A DNA stretch of 64,000 nucleotides from Rossellomorea vietnamensis (GTDB taxonomy: Bacteria; Bacillota; Bacilli; Bacillales; Bacillaceae_B): assembly GCF_008180615.1 (NCBI RefSeq), contig NZ_VTEH01000001.1, forward strand, positions 460,668-524,667. The letters are read 5' to 3'. The notes below the pieces were generated by a model that was given only the letters and a program-made list of their open reading frames with translations, made no database searches and was not told the origin of the DNA. A program made the translations under genes and the position numbers. Positions 56,132 to 64,000 of this stretch are shown piece after piece. How positions within the stretch are numbered: the first letter of the stretch is position 1; each line of letters opens with the position of its first letter.

Positions 56132-57628
56132 TCAGGTTTTTTTAGGAAGAAATAAAATAAGCAGAAGGCTGATAAGAGCGAAGGAGAACACCCCAATATA
56201 TACCCAATGAAGAGAAAAAGTCAGGGCAGACTGCAAGGTTTCTCTTAATGGACCGCTGAGTTCACTTCTCTTCTCCTCGTCAAGAAGCATGTTAACTACA
56301 TCAATGTCAGCTTTCGTATTATCCTTGTTCTCTAAATACTGCTTAATAGAGCTGTTCAGTATCCCGCCGAGCAGCGCCGCTCCCAAGGTGCTTCCCAGGT
56401 TTCTCATGAACATGTTGGCAGCAGTGGCAATCCCTCTTTGCTTCCATTCAACTGTACTCTGGATGGATACGATAAAGGATGTAGAAGTCAACCCCATACC
56501 TGCTCCCACAAAGAAGGAACCTGCTGCTGCCCATAAAGGCCCTGACTCAGCACCCATGGTGACAAAGAAAATGCTCCCGATGATCAGAGAGAATCCGCCT
56601 ATCAGCGAAGTCTTATAGTATCCTATTTTCAGCAGTAATCTTCCTGCAACCGTTGCTGCAATCGGCCAGCCGATGGACATTGTAGTCAGAGTGAAGCCAG
56701 CCACTGTGGGGCTTCGTTCCATGACTCCCTGAACAAAGGCAGGAAGAAAACTGGAGATTCCTATTAACATCACTCCTGTAGTGAGTGAAACAATATTTGC
56801 TATAAAGATAGACCGCTCCTTCCAGATACTGAACGGCATCATTGGTTCCGGAGCTCTTCTTTCCTGAAAAATGAACCCTGTAAAAAAAAGGATGGCTGCA
56901 GCAATCAAAGCTATAGCTGCGGGTGAATCCCATGGGATATGGACTCCCCCTTCCACAAGGATGAACATTAATGTGGAAATCGCAACTGTCAGCAATAAAG
57001 CCCCAAGGTAATCAATCTTATGCTTTTCCTTCTTTACGTCTTCATGGAGAAACAGCCAAAGGGCAGCAATGGACAATACCCCAAGAGGAATGTTGATCCA
57101 GAACACATAATGCCAGCTGACATACTCTACCAGCAAGCCTCCAATTGCCGGGCCGCTGACAGCAGAGATACCCCAGACAGAAGACAAATACCCTTGTATT
57201 TTCGCTCTTTCTTCCCTAGTATAAATATCACCGACAATGGTAGTCGCCATTGGAAGAACAGCTCCTGCGCCAAATCCCTGAATCAGCCTGTATAGGATCA
57301 GCTGTTCCATTGACTGCGCAAAACCACATAGTATGGACCCTGCCATGAATAACACAATGCCGAATGTAATAATGGGTTTTCTTCCAAATAAATCAGATAA
57401 CTTTCCATAGATCAATACCGTTACAGCATTCATCAGCAAATAAGCTGAAAATACCCAGCTGTATAAAGAAAAGCCTCCCAAATCCCCTACAATAGCCGGC
57501 ATGGCAGTGGAAACAATCGTTGCCTCTATTGCACCCATGAACATGGCAAGCATGACTGCTGCAAGTACGAAAGGCCTTTTTGTCCTTTTAGGAGCCTGTC
57601 CGATTGAACTGCCATCCTCTTTCGACAT
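56132..57628 (-). CDS. MFS drug:H+ antiporter, DHA2 (14-TM, EmrB/QacA type)
   Basis: This 498-residue transporter has fourteen hydrophobic segments. Motif C is seen in W-G-I-S-A-V-S-G-P-A-I-G-G-L-L, motif A in G-K-L-S-D-L-F-G-R-K-P and motif D1 near A-I-E-A-T-I-V-S-T-A-M-P-A-I. A cytoplasmic or extracellular loop late in the protein (about 410-455) is rich in charged residues. Export of hydrophobic or cationic compounds is likely for the family. The ATG at 57628 follows GAGGGGGAAG. Confidence 0.9.
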   Translation of the reverse strand: MSKEDGSSIGQAPKRTKRPFVLAAVMLAMFMGAIEATIVSTAMPAIVGDLGGFSLYSWVFSAYLLMNAVTVLIYGKLSDLFGRKPIITFGIVLFMAGSILCGFAQSMEQLILYRLIQGFGAGAVLPMATTIVGDIYTREERAKIQGYLSSVWGISAVSGPAIGGLLVEYVSWHYVFWINIPLGVLSIAALWLFLHEDVKKEKHKIDYLGALLLTVAISTLMFILVEGGVHIPWDSPAAIALIAAAILFFTGFIFQERRAPEPMMPFSIWKERSIFIANIVSLTTGVMLIGISSFLPAFVQGVMERSPTVAGFTLTTMSIGWPIAATVAGRLLLKIGYYKTSLIGGFSLIIGSIFFVTMGAESGPLWAAAGSFFVGAGMGLTSTSFIVSIQSTVEWKQRGIATAANMFMRNLGSTLGAALLGGILNSSIKQYLENKDNTKADIDVVNMLLDEEKRSELSGPLRETLQSALTFSLHWVYIGVFSFALISLLLILFLPKKT

Positions 57629-57699
57629 CTCACTTCCCCCTCTTCCAGTATTCATCTATTATCAGTAATAAGAGCCCCCGTTATAGGGAGCTCCAGATA

Positions 57700-58137
57700 T
57701 CATGCATTATGTATATTACGGTTTAGCTGTTTAAGGATAACTCTCCTGGTCATGATACCTTCAAAAAGACCGTCTTCATCCACTACACAGAGAAACGGAT
57801 GATCAATTAGAAGCTGAAGCGCTTTAATGAATTTGGTTCGAAGTGAAATCGTAGGAAAATTCACGTCCATGACTTCCTCTACTTTTTTCTCATCCAATTT
57901 TTCGAATTCGATATGCTCAAGACCTAGGATTGAATCTGTAATCAAGCTTGAACTGATTAATCCTTCTAGGTGAAATTGTGCATCGAGCACTGGAATGGAA
58001 GAATACCCGCTCTTCGTCAAGACGAGCAGAGCGTGTTCCAGTGTATTAGCTTTCTGAACATGAGCAACTTTTTCTGACGGTATTATAAAGTCGGCAATAT
58101 TCGCTTCCAGGAAATCCTTGCTGTGTAACGAAAACAT
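57700..58137 (-). CDS. darB: DarB (YkuL), CBS-domain c-di-AMP receptor
   Basis: A 145-residue protein made of two CBS domains (about 15-75 and 85-140), colinear with B. subtilis YkuL/DarB: K-V-A-H-V-Q, N-T-L-E-H-A-L-L-V-L-T-K-S-G-Y and G-L-E-H-I-E-F-E-K-L-D are conserved. In B. subtilis apo-DarB binds Rel and pyruvate carboxylase and c-di-AMP abolishes this; PycA is encoded at 7-10.4 kb. GAGGGG precedes the ATG. Confidence 0.93.
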   Translation of the reverse strand: MFSLHSKDFLEANIADFIIPSEKVAHVQKANTLEHALLVLTKSGYSSIPVLDAQFHLEGLISSSLITDSILGLEHIEFEKLDEKKVEEVMDVNFPTISLRTKFIKALQLLIDHPFLCVVDEDGLFEGIMTRRVILKQLNRNIHNA

Positions 58138-58310
58138 TATGAACCCCTCACTCTCGTATTAAAAGCTGTTCTCGAATGAATTGCTGCCTCGAGGAAAAAT
58201 GACCGTTCCCCTATACCCGTACCCTGCAGCTCCACTCCCCGACACATGGTCTGATAACAAGAAGAAGCTATTTTAGATAGGAAGAGCACAGGTGAATTGA
58301 CTTCTTATCT

Positions 58311-58334
58311 GCAGCAAAGTTTACGAAAAAAGCT
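58311..58334 (-). mobile_element. Family A end fragment
   Basis: Only the terminal GCAGCAAAGTTTACGAAAAA followed by AGCT remains, a remnant upstream of darB. Confidence 0.45.
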
Positions 58335-58395
58335 AAATAAAGGCCGACTTATATTGTATCATACTTTAAGGAATATGTTGGGTTTAAAAGACTGT

Positions 58396-58551
58396 TCAGC
58401 CCTTTTTCGTCTCTATATTTTTCTTATGATGTCCACAGAAAGAGCAGTCGAACATTACATTTTGATTTGATAAAGCAGTCAGGACATCTTCCATAACGTT
58501 TATTTGGCCGCATGCAGGACAAATGATTTCAGGATTTTTTTCAGTATTCAT
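58396..58551 (-). CDS. Small zinc-ribbon protein (YkzF-like)
   Basis: A 51-residue protein with two C-x-x-C knuckles, C11-P-A-C and C36-S-F-C, and a lysine-rich tail. GAGGTGATAGA stands before the ATG at 58551. Location between ykuJ and darB is that of B. subtilis ykzF, but I compared sequence from memory only. Confidence 0.7.
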   Translation of the reverse strand: MNTEKNPEIICPACGQINVMEDVLTALSNQNVMFDCSFCGHHKKNIETKKG

Positions 58552-58684
58552 TCTATCACCTCTATCATTAATTTTCGTCATGCTTGTTATTTCTATACCC
58601 CCACTCTCCTTTTCATACGGGGACCAGCGTAAAATAGCAGAAAAGCAAGACAAGCAAATTAACAACAAATTTCACAAAAGGAGC

Positions 58685-58727
58685 ATAAAAAAAGAGAAAG
58701 CAGTCACATCGATGTGACCACCTTCTC
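58685..58727 (-). terminator. ykuJ terminator
   Basis: On the minus strand GAGAAGGTGGTCACATC pairs with GATGTGACTGCTTTCTC and is followed by TTTTTTT. Confidence 0.88.
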
Positions 58728-58751
58728 TTCTGCTGAGGACGTTCCTCCCGG

Positions 58752-59009
58752 TTACTGGGAGTTTTCCTTCTCTTCTTGAAGCAATTCAAAAATCTCGATA
58801 GCTGTAATATCGATATCATCGAATGGAAACTTGTTGGCTTTCTTATCATCAGTGTAAACTTCTAATTCAAATGTATCCGTATTAGAAAAATACTTTACCT
58901 GACATAGCTTTTTACCATTCACTTCAAAAAAACGCTGTTGTGTTTCACCTGTATCTGTACCATCCTGCAATGATTTTAAACGCTGAATGATCCCCAGAAG
59001 CTGAGACAT
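58752..59009 (-). CDS. ykuJ: YkuJ, DUF1797 family protein
   Basis: This 85-residue soluble protein starts M-S-Q-L-L-G-I-I-x-R-L-x-S-L-Q and has R-F-F-E-V-N-G-K-K-L-C-x-V-K-Y-F, as in B. subtilis YkuJ. AAAGGAGAGACGG stands before the ATG. In B. subtilis it adjoins ykuI; here about 3 kb of other genes separate them. Function is unknown. Confidence 0.9.
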   Translation of the reverse strand: MSQLLGIIQRLKSLQDGTDTGETQQRFFEVNGKKLCQVKYFSNTDTFELEVYTDDKKANKFPFDDIDITAIEIFELLQEEKENSQ

Positions 59010-59293
59010 TGACCGTCTCTCCTTTCTTCACTTCATTCTGTCTTATCTTTTACATTATCACAATTTCTATCCTTTCAAAAGATGAGATAAACCGCCATCT
59101 GGCTGAAAGGTTTCCTTTTTAAAAACACATACAACTCTATCACACCTTTTAACATAACACCACCACTTTCCCTTCTCAAGAAAAAAACAGAATTTTTTGA
59201 TTTTGATTTTGAATCAGCTATAATTAACCTCAAAAGAAGCTATAGAAAGGGCACCTGAAGATTAATGCCTTTTCCTCAAAAGGAGACAGTAAA

Positions 59294-60241
59294 ATGATTA
59301 TAAACAGTGAAGATAGAATATCCATTATTGACCTTTTTGATCTGAACGAACGCTTCAGAACGGGTGCATATATCATCAAAGAAGAAGAAGTGACAGTAAT
59401 TGAAACTTCTGCCAGCCCCTCTATTCCCCGTTTGATTGAGGGACTGGAACAAATGGGGATTTCATTGGACAGAATAAAAAATATCATTGTAACCCATATT
59501 CATTTAGATCATGCTGGAGGTGCAGGTCTGTTTCTTGAAAAATGCCGGAATGCCTCGATTATTGTCCACGAAAAAGGAGCGAGACACCTGATAAACCCAG
59601 AAAAACTTGAAGCAGGTGCAAGACAGGTATATGGAAAGGATTTTGATCGCTTATTCCATCCTATCACCCCTGTACCCCCAGAAAGGGTCATCATAAAAAA
59701 ACACAATGAACAACTTCCACTAAGCCCTGACAGTACTTTGACCTTTTTCGATACGCCGGGTCATTCACGGCATCACTTTAGTATATATGATAATAAATCC
59801 AAAGGAATATTCACTGGGGACACTGCGGGAATCAATTATGGATACACCTTGGAAGGGGAAGCTCTTTATTTGCCGTCCACTTCTCCTAATCAGTTCAACC
59901 CCGAGGAGATGATTCAATCACTTGCTCTTTACAGTGAATTAGAATTGGACAGAATTTACTTCGGACATTTTGGTATTTCTGAAGAGCCGGCAAAAGTTTT
60001 GACAGAGATAAAAAAATGGTTGAAAATATTTATGGATACTGCTATTCGAATCACTAAAGAAAACAAACCAGAAACACAGCTTCCTGCATTGACAGAAGCA
60101 CTAAAAAAAGAAGTCCTGAATTCAGATGACAGGCTGAGAGGAAATGAGGATTTCCTCCGTCTGCTGGATTTGGATATGAAGGTTTCAGCCATGGGCCTTA
60201 TCGACTACCTTAATAAAACCCAATCTAAAAAGGAAGTGTGA
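59294..60241 (+). CDS. Metallo-beta-lactamase-fold hydrolase
   Basis: A 315-residue MBL-fold hydrolase with the dinuclear metal motif H68-I-H70-L-D72-H73, a downstream H-S-R-H-H and F-T-G-D-T-A-G, resembling glyoxalase II-like and persulfide-dioxygenase-like members without their diagnostic residues. Substrate is unknown. AAAGGAGACAGT precedes the ATG. It is 3 bases from the glutaredoxin-like gene and should be cotranscribed with it, which hints at thiol chemistry. Confidence 0.85.
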   Translation: MIINSEDRISIIDLFDLNERFRTGAYIIKEEEVTVIETSASPSIPRLIEGLEQMGISLDRIKNIIVTHIHLDHAGGAGLFLEKCRNASIIVHEKGARHLINPEKLEAGARQVYGKDFDRLFHPITPVPPERVIIKKHNEQLPLSPDSTLTFFDTPGHSRHHFSIYDNKSKGIFTGDTAGINYGYTLEGEALYLPSTSPNQFNPEEMIQSLALYSELELDRIYFGHFGISEEPAKVLTEIKKWLKIFMDTAIRITKENKPETQLPALTEALKKEVLNSDDRLRGNEDFLRLLDLDMKVSAMGLIDYLNKTQSKKEV

Positions 60242-60244
60242 AGA

Positions 60245-60496
60245 TTGAAGCAAAGAAACATCACGGTGTATACGCAGCCAGACTGCCCTCCATGCACTTT
60301 CGTCAAGGAACTTTTAGCCCATCATAGTATTCCTTACACAGAAAAGGATATCAAAAAAGATCCTGTCTTCAGAAAAGAATTATTAGAGAAGTACAAAGCA
60401 ATGTCAACTCCTTTGGTACTGGTAGATGATGAAGTATTATACAGCTCTGATCTAGCACAACTTGCTGAATTGCTGAAAATAAACAAAAAAAATTGA
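60245..60496 (+). CDS. Glutaredoxin/NrdH-like redoxin
   Basis: An 83-residue thioredoxin-fold protein with the active site C14-P-P-C17 near the N-terminus and the cis-proline T-P-L-V loop, typical of NrdH/YtpP-like small redoxins. The start is TTG, with AAGGAAGTG 8 bases upstream in the end of the MBL gene. It should reduce disulfides or mixed bacillithiol disulfides; the partner is unknown. Confidence 0.85.
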   Translation: MKQRNITVYTQPDCPPCTFVKELLAHHSIPYTEKDIKKDPVFRKELLEKYKAMSTPLVLVDDEVLYSSDLAQLAELLKINKKN

Positions 60497-60520
60497 CACA
60501 TCTTGTGTCAAATTGCATTC

Positions 60521-61171
60521 TCAGATAATATTTGAAAAGTACCGGCTGTCATCAAGGAAATAGCCTTGAAAAATAATGTACAGTTTGTTTCTATAGGAAA
60601 CAGAAAGGGGAGATGAAACACCCTCCCCTTCTGCCGTTTCCAATTCTTGAACTTCTTCAGTCGAGGAAGCTTCTTTTCCGTTCTCTCTCATTTCCAGTTC
60701 TTTTGGGAGTGTAAAGAAAATATCATCCACTTTCAAATCGCCATTTTCTGTTACCAGTTTAACCCCCTGATACCCGTCCTCAAAGTAAACAGGTCCTTCT
60801 TCATAAGTAATATATTCATACAGGTAGACAGTTTCACCCTTCTTAACAGCTTCTGTTTTGTCTGTATAGCTGAAATTGGGAATATAATAAGAGGCAAAGT
60901 CTGAGCCGAAAGTCTGGAAGCCTTCATCCGTTTCAATGACATTTTCCAATACGAATTTCTTCTTGAAACTTTCCGTAAAATGAGTATTTAAGATAGCGTC
61001 AATTTCGTTCATTTCCCTCGGTTTTTCACTCAAAGATACCTGCTTATTAAATGAAGTTTCAACCCTTTCAAAAATTCCATCTTTCTCCAGGGCGGTCGCA
61101 GGTTCAATGAATATGATACAAAAAATAGCTGAAATCAATACTGCGGTTAGTTTCTTAAATTTTTTCATCAT
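60521..61171 (-). CDS. Secreted protein of unknown function (DUF3993-like)
   Basis: A product of about 216 residues with an N-terminal signal peptide (basic start, hydrophobic core, A-T-A-L cleavage region) and a globular domain featuring F-Q-T-F-G-S-D-F-A and Y-E-E-G-P-V-Y-F-E-D-G-Y-Q-G-V-K. I associate it loosely with DUF3993 proteins of Bacillus. Two consecutive ATGs are possible starts; AAGGAGAG lies 11-14 bases before them. A short inverted repeat (GACACA/TGTGTC) separates it from the glutaredoxin gene. Convergent with that gene. Confidence 0.65.
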   Translation of the reverse strand: MMKKFKKLTAVLISAIFCIIFIEPATALEKDGIFERVETSFNKQVSLSEKPREMNEIDAILNTHFTESFKKKFVLENVIETDEGFQTFGSDFASYYIPNFSYTDKTEAVKKGETVYLYEYITYEEGPVYFEDGYQGVKLVTENGDLKVDDIFFTLPKELEMRENGKEASSTEEVQELETAEGEGVSSPLSVSYRNKLYIIFQGYFLDDSRYFSNII

Positions 61172-61546
61172 CTTTATCTTCTCTCCTTTGGATTTCTTTT
61201 CCATTGTAGCAACCCTTGCATGTCGATAGTATGTAAATCATTCGCATTTTACTAACAAAAGCAGACAGATTCATTTATTAATTTCATTTATTCTGTTTCC
61301 CTTTTGTCATATTTGTAAAACTAAAAAGACAGTAAAGAATAATTTACCAGTTTTTTAATGTCAAGTTTTCTCTCTGAGGAAAGGGTTGGATGCTGGAACT
61401 GGAAGAGCTTCTCTTCGTTCAGAGTGAAAACCTTAGTATACAGGCGAAAATCGGGCTTTTAACATTCCACAAAAAGAAGAAGACTGCATCAGCACATGAT
61501 ACACTCTTCTCCTCTGAATCCTGCTTATTCTTTTCTCTTTTTATAA

Positions 61547-61732
61547 GGCTCATTTCGCAGACTTTGCTGCTATTAACATAAAAATCGTAAAATAACACCA
61601 TACTTCATCGAAAATATCATAGCAAGAAAGCAAAGAGCTGCTCTACTCCTGCAGAGAGAAAAGCCCCAGTACCACGGCAAAAATCCAGCTCTTGGAATCT
61701 TCCCGAAAACGACAATCTAAACGAATACACCC
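61547..61732 (+). mobile_element. MITE-like element, family A (copy 9)
   Basis: Begins GGCTCATTTCGCAGACTTTG and ends CGACAATCTAAACGAATACACC. The AAGAGCTGCTCTACTCC core and the AAAATCCAGCTCTTGGAATC hairpin are retained. Flanks are too diverged to call a target duplication. Confidence 0.7.
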
Positions 61733-61750
61733 TCTAATATTTACAAATAT

Positions 61751-61993
61751 TCACACAGCGTATAAATCAACCGCTTTATAAATGATAAATAATATAACAA
61801 GTACAGCAGCAATTAAATACGTTAGAAAAATTGGATTCCTTGTATAGGGATGCTCCTGTACCTTATCCGGCAGATCTGTATCAAGTTCATTTTTTAATGC
61901 TTTCTGCTGACGAGCCACCTTAAGTGTGTATAAAAAGGACAGAACAAGCACGCCTGCACTAATCAGCATAAGGACCATAATAAAACTGCTCAT
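61751..61993 (-). CDS. Small two-helix membrane protein
   Basis: An 80-residue protein with an N-terminal hydrophobic segment (about 3-22), a charged middle and a second segment (about 54-74). Two adjacent ATGs follow AAGGGGTGGT; I take the second, which is better spaced. Its neighbour is ykuI, 65 bases upstream, so they may be cotranscribed. Family not recognised. Confidence 0.65.
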   Translation of the reverse strand: MSSFIMVLMLISAGVLVLSFLYTLKVARQQKALKNELDTDLPDKVQEHPYTRNPIFLTYLIAAVLVILFIIYKAVDLYAV

Positions 61994-62057
61994 CATACCA
62001 CCCCTTAATAAGCTTTTAAGGTTAAGGTGCCCACTGAAGCATCAACTATTCTGTATT

Positions 62058-63278
62058 CTAATAATGTATTCCATCCTGGTCATACAAGAAATCATAGGCC
62101 AAGTCCATAAAAAGATAGTGGTTCTCGCCTAATGGGTAGGAAAAAGTCCTGATCATCTCACCCGTTTCAATATCACTGTAAGAATCTGAAAGCAATCCTG
62201 CATTCTTATTTTGCATCCTCATGATGTTTTCAAGAAAATACGGCCTCCAACTCCAGTTTTTCCCTTTAAAACCGTCAAGTGCTTCCCACCCGCTATTTTC
62301 CCTGATCAGGTTCTCCGTCAACTGAAAACCGTTTCCGTCGCAAATGTACAGGCGGAAGAATTTATCCCCAACGATCTTGGAGAGGCTGATAATCAAGCTG
62401 TCTAAATTATTCATTTGTTTTTTTAGTTGGTTGATATGCTCATTGGTTTCCCTCTGAAGAAGCTGCGCAAGACCATGGACTGCTTTTAAATGTCTCTTTT
62501 CATGTTCTATATACTCCTGACACTTGGTCTTTAACTTTTCCCGCAGGATTTCTTTTTTCAGAAAATGGGCTGACGGTTCCTGGAGATAAAAGCCCTGATA
62601 ATACCTTCCGCCATTCTTCCAGGCAAAGTGAAGCTGATAGTCCAATTCAATATTTTCAAAAAGAAGTGTCGAACCAATTTTTCTGGCCAGCATCGACAGG
62701 CTGTATAAAATATTGTGAAATGCAGTGTTGCCTGCTTCTTTCCGCAAGTGCTGAAGATCAACCTTCATAATATCAGGGCTGACTTTGGCAAGCCTTTCCC
62801 ACTGATCGCTGTCTCCACCTATATTATCTATGGCAATTTTGATTCCATACGTTTTATAATACTGAATTAAATGAAATAACTGCTCAAAATCCCCTCTGAA
62901 CGTTTTCTCTGATATCTCGAGAACGATTCTCTCTAATTCTAACCCTTTGGAACAAAAGCGCAGTAAAAGCTCTAGAAGTGATTGCCCTCTATCTGCCATT
63001 AGCAGGTTAGCATCCCGGTTTACAAAAAAACTTGTGGAAATGCCCTCGTTCAAGGATTTCTCTAAAGCCTGTGACAAAATATAATTATCCGCCTCTATCC
63101 GATATTCATCAGGAATGTCCTCATCAAGGAAAAATGGCCCCAAGCTGATGATTCCTTGGTCAGACTGATATCTTCCCAATATTTCATATCCCATAATGGT
63201 ATGTTCATCTGCACTGAATACCGGTTGAAAATAAGGAAAAGCCCTATTCAAATTCGCTATAACTTCCAATGGATCCAT
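62058..63278 (-). CDS. ykuI: YkuI, EAL-domain c-di-GMP-binding protein
   Basis: A 406-residue EAL-domain protein (about 1-245) followed by a C-terminal PAS-like domain. The EAL motif reads E32-I-L; D-N-I-G-G, K-V-D and F-E-N-I-E follow in family order. B. subtilis YkuI binds c-di-GMP in crystals but lacks clear phosphodiesterase activity and acts as a receptor for exopolysaccharide control. Sequence is colinear with it, including W-R-P-Y-F-L-E-N-I-M-R-M. The ATG at 63278 follows GGGAAGTGG. Confidence 0.93.
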   Translation of the reverse strand: MDPLEVIANLNRAFPYFQPVFSADEHTIMGYEILGRYQSDQGIISLGPFFLDEDIPDEYRIEADNYILSQALEKSLNEGISTSFFVNRDANLLMADRGQSLLELLLRFCSKGLELERIVLEISEKTFRGDFEQLFHLIQYYKTYGIKIAIDNIGGDSDQWERLAKVSPDIMKVDLQHLRKEAGNTAFHNILYSLSMLARKIGSTLLFENIELDYQLHFAWKNGGRYYQGFYLQEPSAHFLKKEILREKLKTKCQEYIEHEKRHLKAVHGLAQLLQRETNEHINQLKKQMNNLDSLIISLSKIVGDKFFRLYICDGNGFQLTENLIRENSGWEALDGFKGKNWSWRPYFLENIMRMQNKNAGLLSDSYSDIETGEMIRTFSYPLGENHYLFMDLAYDFLYDQDGIHY

Positions 63279-63565
63279 CTTCAACCACTTCCCATACGAT
63301 AAAATATTATTGAGTATATCATATCCTGATGCTTCAGAGAGAGAAATGATGACTGGTTTTTTTATTTAGCTTTCAGCCATGATTGTGACTGATGGAGTGG
63401 TAAACTAAAAAACAGAGCCTGCTGTTCAGCGGCTTACAGATTAAGTAAGAGCGTTTTTCCGTTAATTCCGTTTATCCAAACAGAAGTAACTGCTGGCAGG
63501 CCCTTTTTACCATATTATATAAAAAGCAGGCTCTTGGAGAAGGATCTATTAAAGCAGTCAAGAAC

Positions 63566-63692
63566 AAAAGCGGAAGCGCCTCTTTCAGCCCCAACAGGCA
63601 AATGTTCTCAAAAGAAAAAAAGGCGGTCTTTCCTTTTATTCTCTTGAGGTTATTTGACCCCGAGGGGCTAGGCGCTGCAGCAGGACGCGGAT
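63566..63692 (+). repeat. Family C hairpin repeat (single copy)
   Basis: AAAAGCGGAAGCGCC to GAGGGGCTAGGCGCTGCAG, with the same inner pairing as at 26.9 and 36.8 kb. Arms contain several compensating and non-compensating changes. Confidence 0.82.
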
Positions 63693-63723
63693 AATGTAAT
63701 CCACAAAAGAGGAGTTTGTAAAA

Positions 63724-63805
63724 GGCTGTTTTCGCAAAGATTGTTGTTGGGTAAGGTGCAGCCTTATCCCATCCCAAATATCTAAGCACTCAAGAAAGAA
63801 AAGAG
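63724..63805 (-). mobile_element. Truncated family A element (copy 10, inverted)
   Basis: GGCTGTTTTCGCAAAGATTG is intact, but the sequence after about 60 bases departs from the family except for AAGAAAAGAGCTTCC. Confidence 0.5.
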
Positions 63806-63855
63806 CTTCCTCCAAGGGAAATACTTAGGGAAGCGGGATAATTCTACACGGGCAA

Positions 63856-64000
63856 GGACACCTAACATAGAAAAACGACTCCTGGTGTCACCCAACCAGC
63901 TCTCGAGGGACACCTAACACAGAAAAACAGACTCCTGCTGTCACTCAACCAGCTCTCGAAGGACACCTAACATAGAAAAACGACTCCTGGTGTCACCCAA
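63856..64000 (+). repeat. 52-53-bp tandem repeat at the right edge
   Basis: GGACACCTAACA recurs at 63856, 63908 and 63961; units include AGAAAAACGACTCCT and GGTGTCACCCAACCAGCTCTC. At least 2.7 units are in view and the array continues beyond the window. Confidence 0.8.

Noticed and set aside
61390..61581. 63-codon ORF before copy 9 of the element
   Set aside because: No ribosome binding site, runs into the element, and composition is unlike neighbouring proteins.
63856..64000. CRISPR-like array at the right edge
   Set aside because: Units are contiguous near-identical 52-53-mers with no unique spacers between short repeats, and no cas gene is in view.

Overview
The window reads as chromosome of an endospore-forming, aerobic, low-GC Gram-positive bacterium of the family Bacillaceae. 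Nearly every core gene has a clear Bacillus subtilis counterpart, and gene order largely follows the B. subtilis ctaABCDEF-pycA-ftsW-yla-ykt-speA-pdh-rnjA-yku region. It is not B. subtilis itself: sequences diverge, several genes of that region are missing (for example ykuK, ykuNOP and most of ylaA-E), other genes are added, and the intergenic spaces are full of dispersed repeats. No rRNA, tRNA, CRISPR array, prophage or transposase gene was seen.

Layout. 1-7.0 kb: caa3-type cytochrome c oxidase (ctaC-D-E-F, start of ctaG) and heme O/heme A synthesis (ctaB, divergent ctaA). 7-12.2 kb: pyruvate carboxylase, the cell-division SEDS protein FtsW, and YlaN. 12.8-25 kb: glutaminase, PhoH2-type ATPase/PIN protein, small yla/ykt genes, the ribosome-associated GTPase TypA/BipA, a SuhB-type phosphatase and a nitronate-monooxygenase-like enzyme. 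25-27.5 kb: arginine decarboxylase SpeA and, next to it, the dual-function sRNA SR1 with its 39-residue peptide SR1P. 28.4-36.5 kb: a lipoprotein deacetylase, slp and the pdhABCD operon. 37-42.4 kb: peptide deformylase, a HAD phosphatase, a 2-kb repeat-filled gap holding a 23-codon cationic peptide ORF, then rpoY-rnjA (RNA polymerase epsilon, RNase J1). 42.6-50.2 kb: KtrC, a bd-type quinol oxidase (cydAB) and a heterodimeric ABC exporter. 50.7-63.3 kb: MscS channel, the acetylated DAP (lysine/cell-wall) genes dapH/dapL, CcpC, transporters, the c-di-AMP receptor DarB, YkuJ, an MBL-glutaredoxin pair and the EAL-domain protein YkuI.

How it fits together. The dominant theme is aerobic central carbon metabolism: pyruvate dehydrogenase, pyruvate carboxylase, two terminal oxidases and regulators of that flux (CcpC, SR1/SR1P, DarB). 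In B. subtilis SR1P bridges GapA to RNase J1, and DarB contacts pyruvate carboxylase; all but GapA are encoded here.

The most unusual content is intergenic. A family of about 100-230 bp MITE-like elements (GGCT(C/G)TTTTCG ends, 8-bp target duplications verifiable by eye at five copies) occurs about a dozen times, twice with the target duplication lying on the stop codon of a gene. A 405-bp repeat with four short palindromes, a roughly 120-bp long-hairpin repeat and 50-bp tandem units occupy other gaps. The SR1 promoter carries two perfect matches to the CcpN operator consensus as I remember it, and a cre-like site.
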